Assembly: GCA_964424125.1 (NCBI GenBank)
Contig: CAYRHS010000035.1
Span: 1-21,752, forward strand
DNA length: 21,752 bases
From: CAYRHS01 sp964424125
GTDB taxonomy: Bacteria > Actinomycetota > Acidimicrobiia > IMCC26256 > JAOSJL01
Direction of reading: 5' to 3'
The notes beneath the pieces were generated by a model. It was not told where the DNA came from. It made no database searches and saw nothing but the letters and a program-made list of their open reading frames with translations. Both the position numbers and the translations under genes were made by a program. Shown piece after piece: positions 13,792-19,891 of this stretch. The stretch's first letter is position 1. Every line of letters begins with the position of its first letter.

Positions 13792-15329
13792 CCACTTCGG
13801 GCTCGACGCGGCGGCCGAGCGTGATCGGCCACGTCCTGGGCTTCGTGCTCGGGGTCTCGGGCACGGGGATCGTCGCCGCCGCGATCGTCGACTTCGCCGA
13901 CCGGGGTCCCGACGGTCCCGAGCTGCTCGCCTGCGGGCTCGCCGTCGCCACGCTCGGCCTGGTCCTGTGGGCCACGACCGAGGTCCCCGCCCGGTTCACG
14001 ACCGCGACGGTGTTCGCGACGGTCGCGGTCTCGTGGTTGGCCCTCTCGATCGTCGCGGCGCTCCCCTATCTCGTCACCGGGACGTTCGACCGGGTCGACA
14101 ACGCCCTCTTCGAGGCGATCTCGGGGATCACGACGACCGGCGCCTCCGTCCTCTCACCGATCCAGGGCACGTCGAAGGGCATGCTGCTCTGGCGTTCGAC
14201 AACCCAATGGATCGGCGGCATGGGCGTCATCGTGCTCATCGTGGCCGTCCTGCCCGTCTTCGGGACCGGAGGGCTGGCGTTGCTCCACGCCGAGGCGCCC
14301 GGGGACGAGAACGCCCGCCTCGACCCGCGCGTGCGCTTCACCGCCCGGCGCCTCTGGTCCCTCTACGTCTGGTTCACGGCCACGATCGCGTTCGGCTACT
14401 GGGTCACGGGCATGTCGCTCTTCGACGCCGTGAACTACTCGTTCACGACGATCTCCACGGGCGGATTCGGCACGAAGGACTCGTCCTTCGTCGACTTCGG
14501 CGCGGGCACCCAGTGGGTGGCGATCGTCGCCATGTTCCTCTCCGGTGTGAGCTTCGCGTTGTACTGGCGAGCCCTGCGCGGGAAACCGCTCGTGCTGTTC
14601 CGCTCGGTCGAGTTCCGCGCGTACACGTGCATCGTCGTCGGGGTCACCGCAGCCGCCGTGATCTCGAACCGGGGCGCGTCCGGCATCAGCCACGACGCGA
14701 TACGCGAGCAGACCCTGTCGGTGTTCTCGATCGCGACCTCGACCGGCTACACGCTCACCGACTACGACCTGTGGGTACCCGCGGTGAAGGTGCTCCTGCT
14801 CGTGCTGATGGCGCTCGGGGCGATGGCCGGATCCACCTCGGGCGGGCTCAAGGTGATCCGCCTCGTCACCGTCGTCCAGTTCGCGCGCCGAGAGCTCCAG
14901 CGAGCGTTGCACCCGCGCCTCGTACGCCCGGTGCGGGTGGGGAAGAACCCGCTGGACGAGGAGATCGTCTCGCGAGTGATGGGATTCACGATGCTGTTCC
15001 TCGCCGTAATCCTCGGGGCAACGATCCTCGTGACCGCGACCGGGGCCGACATCGTCACCTCGCTGTCGGCGGTGGCGACCTCGATCGGGAACCTCGGTCC
15101 CGGTCTCGGCGCAGTCGGGCGCACCGACAACTTCCTGTCGCTCGACCCCGCCGGGAGAGTCGTGTTGATGGCGGTGATGTTGCTCGGTCGGCTCGAGCTG
15201 TTCCCGCTCATCCTCGCGTTCGCGGCGGTCCCAAGCTGGTTGCGCAGGCGCGCGCGAGTAGCATCGCCGTCACGACGCGCCAGCGTCCGAGCGCCCCTAG
15301 CTCAATTGGATAGAGCAACGGACTCTTAA
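13788..15329 (+). CDS. trkH: TrkH-type potassium transporter subunit, second copy (3' end runs into tRNA-Lys)
   Basis: Second TrkH/KtrB-family membrane subunit, 513 residues. It aligns along its whole length with the first copy and is clearly its paralogue. Pore segments: TTTGA 115-119, STGGF 223-227, TSTGY 317-321, NLGPG 435-439, with GSTSGGLKVIR in the intramembrane loop. Start is GTG 13788 in a GTGA overlap with the first copy, so translation is coupled. The tail after LLGRLELFPLILAF is basic (LRRRAR). The first in-frame stop, TAA at 15327-15329, lies in the anticodon loop of tRNA-Lys on the same strand, so the last 13 codons are tRNA sequence. Cutting of the precursor by RNase P would remove the stop. 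Confidence 0.93.
   Translation: MTTSGSTRRPSVIGHVLGFVLGVSGTGIVAAAIVDFADRGPDGPELLACGLAVATLGLVLWATTEVPARFTTATVFATVAVSWLALSIVAALPYLVTGTFDRVDNALFEAISGITTTGASVLSPIQGTSKGMLLWRSTTQWIGGMGVIVLIVAVLPVFGTGGLALLHAEAPGDENARLDPRVRFTARRLWSLYVWFTATIAFGYWVTGMSLFDAVNYSFTTISTGGFGTKDSSFVDFGAGTQWVAIVAMFLSGVSFALYWRALRGKPLVLFRSVEFRAYTCIVVGVTAAAVISNRGASGISHDAIREQTLSVFSIATSTGYTLTDYDLWVPAVKVLLLVLMALGAMAGSTSGGLKVIRLVTVVQFARRELQRALHPRLVRPVRVGKNPLDEEIVSRVMGFTMLFLAVILGATILVTATGADIVTSLSAVATSIGNLGPGLGAVGRTDNFLSLDPAGRVVLMAVMLLGRLELFPLILAFAAVPSWLRRRARVASPSRRASVRAPLAQLDRATDS
15259..15264 (+). promoter_or_regulatory. Putative -10 element for tRNA-Lys within the trkH 3' end
   Basis: TAGCAT, 26 nt before the first base of tRNA-Lys, the same spacing class as the tRNA-Arg element. 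A weak CTGGTT lies 17 nt upstream. If active, the tRNA need not depend on the trk transcript. Confidence 0.35.
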
Positions 15330-15364
15330 TCCGCAGGTTCGGGGTTCGAGTCCCCGGGGGCGTA
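15291..15364 (+). tRNA. tRNA-Lys (anticodon CTT)
   Basis: Acceptor GCGCCCC/GGGGCGT with a G1-U72 wobble, D stem GCTC/GAGC, anticodon arm ACGGA-CTCTTAA-TCCGC with an A27-C43 mismatch, perfect T arm CGGGG-TTCGAGT-CCCCG, discriminator A, no encoded CCA. The two weak pairs are unusual but the fold is clear. It overlaps the 3' end of the second trkH gene and ends 1 nt before the next coding region. Confidence 0.93.
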
Positions 15365-15365
15365 C

Positions 15366-15788
15366 TTGGAGATCCCCACATCGGCCCGTGAGGTCATCGA
15401 CTCCTGTCGCCTCTGCCACCTCGTGACCGTCAACCGCGACGGCAGCCCCCACGTAACCATCGTCTGGGTGGGCCGCGAGGGAGACGAGCTGGTGGTCGGC
15501 AAGCTGATGGAGGACCAGAAGGTCAGGAACATCCGGCGAGACCCGCGCGTGTCGTTATCGATCGAAGCCGAAGGCTCCCAGCAAGGGATGCAGAACTACC
15601 TCGTCCTCGAGGGGAAGGCCGAGATCACCGAGGGCGGCGCGCCCCGGCTGCTCCAGCAGCTCGCGGAGCGCTACGTCGGACCCGGCGTGAAGTTCCCCCC
15701 GATGCCCGACCCGCCCGACGGCTTCGTCATCCGGATCACCCCGACGAAGATCCGGGGCATGGGACCGTGGGGAACGCTCCTCAGCTGA
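15366..15788 (+). CDS. PPOX-class (F420/flavin-dependent) oxidoreductase
   Basis: Small split-barrel protein of 140 residues in the pyridoxamine-phosphate-oxidase-like superfamily. The pattern LCHLVTVNRDGSPHVTIVWVGREGDEL followed by KVRNIRRDPRVSLSIE fits the actinobacterial F420-dependent subgroup (TIGR03618-like), which reduces unknown cofactors or substrates. It could instead bind FMN; sequence alone does not settle this. The only possible start before the first barrel strand is TTG 15366, directly after tRNA-Lys. The upstream in-frame codons are tRNA sequence with no start until the TAA at 15327. The only Shine-Dalgarno-like run is GGGGG in the tRNA acceptor stem. Its TGA lies in the palindrome TCAGCTGA shared with the convergent gene. 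Confidence 0.88.
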   Translation: MEIPTSAREVIDSCRLCHLVTVNRDGSPHVTIVWVGREGDELVVGKLMEDQKVRNIRRDPRVSLSIEAEGSQQGMQNYLVLEGKAEITEGGAPRLLQQLAERYVGPGVKFPPMPDPPDGFVIRITPTKIRGMGPWGTLLS

Positions 15789-16218
15789 GGACGACGAGCG
15801 GGATGTCCCGGTCCGTCTTGCTCTGGTACCGCCCGTAGCCCCGATACGCGTCCACCACCCGGGGCCACAGCTCCGCCTTCTCTTCGGGTGACGCGACTCG
15901 CGCCTTCATGGATCGCCTCGTGCCGCCCATCGTCACCTCGACCTCCGGGTGGTCCCGGAGGTTCAGGAACCAGGTGGGGTGGCGATCGTCGCCGCCGTAG
16001 GACGCGACGAGCACGATGCGGTGGTCGTCCTGGACCGGCGAGGTGAGCATCGTCGTCCGGCGCTTCCCGCTCTTGCGCCCGATCGTGGTGAGCTCGAGCA
16101 CGGGCATCCCGAGCGTCCGTCCGAGGATGCGGCCCTTGCTTGCACGGAACACCGCCTTGTGCAACCCGGTCACGGCCCGGGCCGACCAGTCCTTCGCGCT
16201 GTTCGCGATCCCCGCCAC
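15781..16218 (-). CDS. Nitroreductase-family deazaflavin (F420)-dependent oxidoreductase, Ddn-like
   Basis: 145 residues. Visible signatures of the TIGR00026/Ddn family are LELTTIGRKSGKRRTTML, then RIVLVASYGGDDRHPTWFLNLRDHPEVEV and the C-terminal ELWPRVVDAYRGYGRYQSKT. Family members use F420H2 to reduce quinones or nitro compounds, often at the membrane; the native substrate here is unknown. Start is GTG 16218, chosen because a TAGGGT -10 element ends 7 nt before it, which predicts a leaderless mRNA; an in-frame GTG three codons upstream overlaps that element. The gene converges with the other F420-type gene and shares 8 bp with it (15781-15788). Confidence 0.9.
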   Translation of the reverse strand: MAGIANSAKDWSARAVTGLHKAVFRASKGRILGRTLGMPVLELTTIGRKSGKRRTTMLTSPVQDDHRIVLVASYGGDDRHPTWFLNLRDHPEVEVTMGGTRRSMKARVASPEEKAELWPRVVDAYRGYGRYQSKTDRDIPLVVLS

Positions 16219-16225
16219 GGAACGC

Positions 16226-16231
16226 ACCCTA
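16226..16231 (-). promoter_or_regulatory. Putative -10 element, leaderless promoter of the Ddn-like gene
   Basis: TAGGGT on the minus strand, 7 nt before GTG 16218, with no ribosome-binding sequence between. Motif and spacing match the valS and GH4 cases in this window. Confidence 0.45.
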
Positions 16232-16248
16232 GACCCGGGCGCGTCGGC

Positions 16249-17259
16249 ATGCGCCGGGAACCGCCGACGCCCGCGGCCCGTCCAAGCCGGTGTCGACCGC
16301 CGAAGGGAGACCGCAATGGAACGCGCTCGTGGAGGCCGCAGCCGCCCCGCCGACACCGACGAGCCGTCCTGGCCCTGACCCTGGGCGCGCTGCTGGTGCT
16401 GGCGTCCTGTTCGGACGGTGGCGGAGACGACACCCTGTCCGCCGCATCCGATCCCGGCGTCGGCGATGCGCCCCGTGCCGACGATCTCGTCTCGCCCGAG
16501 CAGGGAGCAGGCACCGAAGCAAGCGACGCCGGCGGTGACTCCTCCGCTCGGCCCGGCAACGTCGACGTCGCGAGCATCCGCGCGTCGACACGCAAGGTCG
16601 TGCAAACGGCTCGAGTGGACGTGCGCGTGGACGACGTCGAGCAGGCCGTCCGCGCCGCGACCTCCATCGTCGAAGGCGTCGGCGGCTACCTCTTCTCCCA
16701 GGATTCCGAGCTCGACGACGACCCGGTCGGGAGCGCCACGTTCAAGGTGCCGCCGGAATCGTTCGTGGGGGTGCTCGACGACTTCGGCGACCTCGGCGAG
16801 GTCGAGACGCGCAGCGTGGACTCGAAGGACGTCACCGGCCAGGCCGTCGACCTCGAAGCGCGAGTCGCCGCTGCCCGGACCAGCGCCGAGCGGCTGCGGA
16901 GCCTGCTCACCGAGACCGGCAACGTCGTCGATCTCCTCGAGGTGGAGCGCGTCCTCGCTGAACGCGACGCCGACGTGGAGGCGTTGGAGGCGCAACTGGC
17001 CGATCTGGAAGCGCGGGTCGAGCTCGCCACGATCACGCTCACCGCGAGCGCGCCCGACGCGGCCCCCGCGCCCGACGGTCACGACGAGCCGGCCGGCTTC
17101 GTCGGCGCGCTCGAGGACGGCTCGGGGGCCTTCGTCGCCGCCGCCAGCGAGATCCTGGTCGCGTTTGGCTACATGCTGCCGTTCCTCGCCGTGGCCGGCC
17201 TCGTGGCCGTCGTGGTCGTGATCGTCCGGCGCCGCCGTCGGACGGCGACCGCAGGGTGA
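16249..17259 (+). CDS. DUF4349-type membrane-anchored lipoprotein (start region probably frameshifted)
   Basis: Secreted, membrane-bound protein of unknown role. A hydrophobic signal segment LALTLGALLVLASC ends in a lipobox cysteine. A low-complexity acidic linker and a conserved domain follow, with TARVDVRVDDVEQAVRAATSIVEGVGGYLFSQ-type sequence (described in parts here). After that come a coiled coil (about 16920-17030) rich in Leu/Glu/Ala, and a C-terminal membrane helix with a basic tail of Arg residues. This order fits DUF4349 proteins. The only in-frame ATG, at 16249, has no ribosome site and gives an unusually long arginine-rich lead of about 40 residues. An ATG at 16316 with strong AAGGGAG lies in another frame and stops after 20 codons. 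A lost base between 16318 and about 16375 would join it to the signal peptide. Confidence 0.82.
   Translation: MRREPPTPAARPSRCRPPKGDRNGTRSWRPQPPRRHRRAVLALTLGALLVLASCSDGGGDDTLSAASDPGVGDAPRADDLVSPEQGAGTEASDAGGDSSARPGNVDVASIRASTRKVVQTARVDVRVDDVEQAVRAATSIVEGVGGYLFSQDSELDDDPVGSATFKVPPESFVGVLDDFGDLGEVETRSVDSKDVTGQAVDLEARVAAARTSAERLRSLLTETGNVVDLLEVERVLAERDADVEALEAQLADLEARVELATITLTASAPDAAPAPDGHDEPAGFVGALEDGSGAFVAAASEILVAFGYMLPFLAVAGLVAVVVVIVRRRRRTATAG
16303..16318 (+). promoter_or_regulatory. Strong ribosome site and ATG out of frame with the lipoprotein
   Basis: AAGGGAG at 16303-16309 is followed 6 nt later by ATG at 16316-16318, the best initiation site in this region. Its frame reads 20 codons to TGA at 16376-16378. 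It is off by one base from the lipoprotein frame, whose signal-peptide hydrophobic core begins near the same place. It decides that the true N-terminus is probably here with an indel nearby. Confidence 0.5.
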
Positions 17260-17280
17260 TGGCAGCCGCGTCCGCAGCGC

Positions 17281-18669
17281 TCAGCGGTAATCGGGGAGGT
17301 AGTCCGCCTCGCCCGCGAAGAGGTCGTCCGTCATCTGCTCGGTCTCCCGGGGAGTGAGCACCGATCGGCACAGCGGGTCGAGGAGCAGCGCGTGCAGCGC
17401 GGCTTCCTTCGAGCGCTTGATCGCGGCCGTGGCACCCAGGTCGTGGACCGCGATGTTCGAGGCGCACACGTGGGCCATCTGGGGCGGGAGCGCACCGAAC
17501 CGGGTCGGACGGACCCCTTGCTGGTCGACGAGGCACGCGACCTCGACGCAGCTGTCGGCGGGGAGATTCGTGACGAGCCGGCCCGAGCCGTCGGGTGCGC
17601 TGTTGGGCACGTTGCCGTGGATGCGGAAGGGCTGGTCCTTCTCTCGAGCCTCGATGATCCAGGACGCGTACTCCCACCCGCGCGCGCGATCGAACTGCTC
17701 GTCGTCGTCGAGGAGGTGCTGGCGCTGCTCGTCGGCCTCGGCGCGCCAGCGCGGCCAGTTCGTCGCGTAGAAGCGGGACTCACCGTCGTACCCGTCGCCG
17801 AGGTAGGCGCGCCCCTCCTCGCGGGTGCGGTAGTGCGGCACGTACTCGGAGAGATGACCCGAGCTCTCCGTGACGAACGCGCCGTAGTGCAACATCATGT
17901 CCTTGCGAACGCGGTCGGTGCCGACGTCGTCGGGCCACGCGTTGTCCGAGTCGCTCGGGTCACCGTAGAGCTCGGCGCGCGCCTGGGCTCTCAGCCGCGG
18001 GTACTGGTCGGCGCCGTCGAGGCGCAGGTCGGTGAACCAGGCCAGGTGGTTGACCCCAGCGCAGGTCCACGTGAGCTCCGTGTGGGGCACGCCGAGTCGG
18101 GCCGCGAGGATCGCCTCGGTCGCCTGGACCGAGTGGCACAACCCCACGACCGGGACCTCGGGAACGGCGCGTGCCGCGGCGAGGCAGGTCATGCTCATCG
18201 GGTTCGTGTAGTTGAGCATGATCGCCGCGGGGCAGAGCTCGGCCATGTCCCGGAGGATGTCGAGGAACACCGGGATCGTGCGCAGCCCCTTGAAGAGACC
18301 GCCGGGACCGACCGTGTCGCCGATGCACTGGTCCACGCCGTACTCCAGCGGGATGTCGTTGTCGAAGCCCACGCAATCGAGCCCCGACACCTCGACGCAA
18401 CAGATCGCGTAGTCCGTTCCTGGGAGCACCTCCCGGCGATCGGTGGTGCTCGTGACGCTCCACCCCGAGGCGCCGAGCTCCGCCACGAGCTTATCGATGA
18501 GACGACGCATCAGGTCGAGGCGACCGGCGTCGACGTCGACGAGTCGGAACTCGCCGCCGGCGTTCCCCGGGATCTGCATGACGTCACGGCAGAGCTCGGG
18601 ACAGAACATCGAGCCCGCGCCGAGGAACGTGATCACGATCGGGCGGGGCATGGCGTCCTCGCCGGGCAT
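17281..18669 (-). CDS. Glycoside hydrolase family 4, alpha-galactosidase (MelA)-like
   Basis: NAD+- and Mn2+-dependent glycosidase that works by oxidation and elimination, in the cytoplasm. 462 residues, normal length. The NAD motif GAGS is at 17-20; NYTNPM at 153-158; the metal-binding Cys178 in GLCHSVQ and His208 in GVNHLAW are both present. The CHSV form of the metal motif is typical of the alpha-galactosidase (MelA) branch rather than the phospho-glucosidases with CN-P, so an unphosphorylated alpha-glycoside is the likely substrate. Start ATG 18669 sits 6 nt after TAGCCT (leaderless); ATG 18651 preceded by GAGGA is an alternative. It diverges from the GH1 gene, and its 3' end is 21 nt from that of the lipoprotein gene. 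Confidence 0.92.
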   Translation of the reverse strand: MPGEDAMPRPIVITFLGAGSMFCPELCRDVMQIPGNAGGEFRLVDVDAGRLDLMRRLIDKLVAELGASGWSVTSTTDRREVLPGTDYAICCVEVSGLDCVGFDNDIPLEYGVDQCIGDTVGPGGLFKGLRTIPVFLDILRDMAELCPAAIMLNYTNPMSMTCLAAARAVPEVPVVGLCHSVQATEAILAARLGVPHTELTWTCAGVNHLAWFTDLRLDGADQYPRLRAQARAELYGDPSDSDNAWPDDVGTDRVRKDMMLHYGAFVTESSGHLSEYVPHYRTREEGRAYLGDGYDGESRFYATNWPRWRAEADEQRQHLLDDDEQFDRARGWEYASWIIEAREKDQPFRIHGNVPNSAPDGSGRLVTNLPADSCVEVACLVDQQGVRPTRFGALPPQMAHVCASNIAVHDLGATAAIKRSKEAALHALLLDPLCRSVLTPRETEQMTDDLFAGEADYLPDYR

Positions 18670-18735
18670 GAGCGCAGGCTACCCGTGCGGGCCTCGGCGC
18701 CGGCCGGTCCACGCCCCGCTACGCTGCTGCGCCCG
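18670..18735. promoter_or_regulatory. Shared divergent promoter region of the GH4 and GH1 genes
   Basis: 66 nt hold two outward -10 elements: TAGCCT on minus (18681 to 18676, 6 nt from the GH4 ATG) and TACGCT on plus (18720-18725, 10 nt from the GH1 GTG). They are 38 nt apart, so their -35 regions would fall on the same bases around 18697-18704. That spot contains the palindrome CCGGCCGG (18700-18707). GCGCAG/CTGCGC (18672-18677, 18727-18732) forms an outer inverted repeat. A single regulator could control both genes. Motif evidence only. Confidence 0.45.
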
Positions 18736-19881
18736 GTGACCACACGACGATTTCCCGAGGGCTTCCGCTGGGGAACGGCGACCGCCGCGCACCAGGTCGA
18801 GGGGGCCAACACCAACAACGACTGGTGGGACTGGGAACACGCGACCGACTCGCCCTGTGCGGAGTCGAGCGGCGACGCCTGCGACCACTGGAATCGCTTC
18901 GAGTCCGACATCGCGCTGCTGGCGGAGTTCGGCTTCGACTCCTATCGATTGTCGATCGAATGGAGCCGCATCGAGCCGGCCGACGGCGAGTTCTCCGCCG
19001 TCGCGCTCGACCACTACCGCCGCATGTGCGCGACGTGCCTCGAGCACCACGTCGAGCCGGTCGTGACCTTCCACCACTTCACGACCCCTCGCTGGCTCGC
19101 CGGACGAGGCGGGTGGGCCGAGCCGGGAGCAGCCGAAGCGTTCGCGCGCTTCTGCGAGCGGGCCACCGCGTCGCTCGGTGACCTGATCGGCCGCGCGTGC
19201 ACGATCAACGAGCCGAACGTCGTGGCGTTCGTGGGTTACGCGCTCGGCCTCTTCCCACCGGGGCACACCTCCGTGGACGAGTCCCGACGAGTGGGCGAGA
19301 TCCTCGTCGACGCGCACCGGCGCGCCACCCACGCCCTCAAGGCGGGGCCCGGCGACTTCCCGGTCGGGCTCACGCTCTCGATGGACGACTACCAGGCCGT
19401 CCCGCCCGACGACGCGGCCGCGATCGTGGCGCGAGACGAGGCCCGAGAGCTGATGGAGGATCCGTACCTCGAGGCGGCGCGTGGAGACGACTACTTCGGG
19501 GTGCAGTGCTACAGCCGCCTTCGCTATGGGCCCGACGGGCTGCTCGGGCCCGAGGAGGGCGAGGCCACGATCCGGCGCGCGTGGGACGCCACCGGCCACG
19601 TGCCGCAGGTGGTAACCGAGAACGGGGTCGCGCACGAGGACGACGAGCGCCGGATCGCGTACGTGGAGCGCGCGCTCGACGGCGTGCTCGCTTGCATCGA
19701 CGACGGGATCGACGTGCGCGGTTACACGTACTGGAGCCTGCTCGACAACTTCGAGTGGGCGTTCGGCTTCGCTCCCCGGTTCGGCCTCGTGGCCGTCGAC
19801 CGCACGACGATGGAACGGCAGCCGAAGCCGAGCGCGCGCTGGCTCGGGGGGATCGCCCGCGCCAACGCGTTCTCCCGGTAG
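18736..19881 (+). CDS. Glycoside hydrolase family 1, beta-glucosidase/beta-galactosidase-type
   Basis: Retaining beta-glycosidase with a (beta/alpha)8 barrel, cytoplasmic (no signal peptide). 381 residues, shorter than the classical 440-480 but with both catalytic residues: acid/base Glu159 in TINEP and nucleophile Glu295 in VTENG. Also visible are the N-terminal FPEGFRWGTATAAHQVEG, SIEWSRIEP near 74-82, TFHHF at about 111-115 and the C-terminal YWSLLDNFEWAFGF segment that forms the sugar subsite. Start is GTG 18736, 10 nt after TACGCT, so the leader is only a few nt. It is divergent from GH4 and convergent with the sugar-binding protein (10 nt between stops), which places it in a glycoside-use locus. 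Confidence 0.95.
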   Translation: MTTRRFPEGFRWGTATAAHQVEGANTNNDWWDWEHATDSPCAESSGDACDHWNRFESDIALLAEFGFDSYRLSIEWSRIEPADGEFSAVALDHYRRMCATCLEHHVEPVVTFHHFTTPRWLAGRGGWAEPGAAEAFARFCERATASLGDLIGRACTINEPNVVAFVGYALGLFPPGHTSVDESRRVGEILVDAHRRATHALKAGPGDFPVGLTLSMDDYQAVPPDDAAAIVARDEARELMEDPYLEAARGDDYFGVQCYSRLRYGPDGLLGPEEGEATIRRAWDATGHVPQVVTENGVAHEDDERRIAYVERALDGVLACIDDGIDVRGYTYWSLLDNFEWAFGFAPRFGLVAVDRTTMERQPKPSARWLGGIARANAFSR

Positions 19882-19891
19882 CCGACGGTCG

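Noticed and set aside
12570..15329. Very long 919-codon plus-strand open frame across both trkH genes
   Set aside because: Its first part is an out-of-frame shadow of the first trkH with Arg/Pro-rich composition; only the part from 13788 is real (second trkH).
15781..17082. 433-residue minus-strand frame ending in the Ddn-like domain
   Set aside because: The N-terminal two thirds is antisense to the lipoprotein gene; the real domain begins near GTG 16218 behind a -10 element.
17392..19881. 829-codon plus-strand open frame through the GH4 region
   Set aside because: The part before 18736 is antisense to GH4 and has no family features; GH1 begins at GTG 18736.
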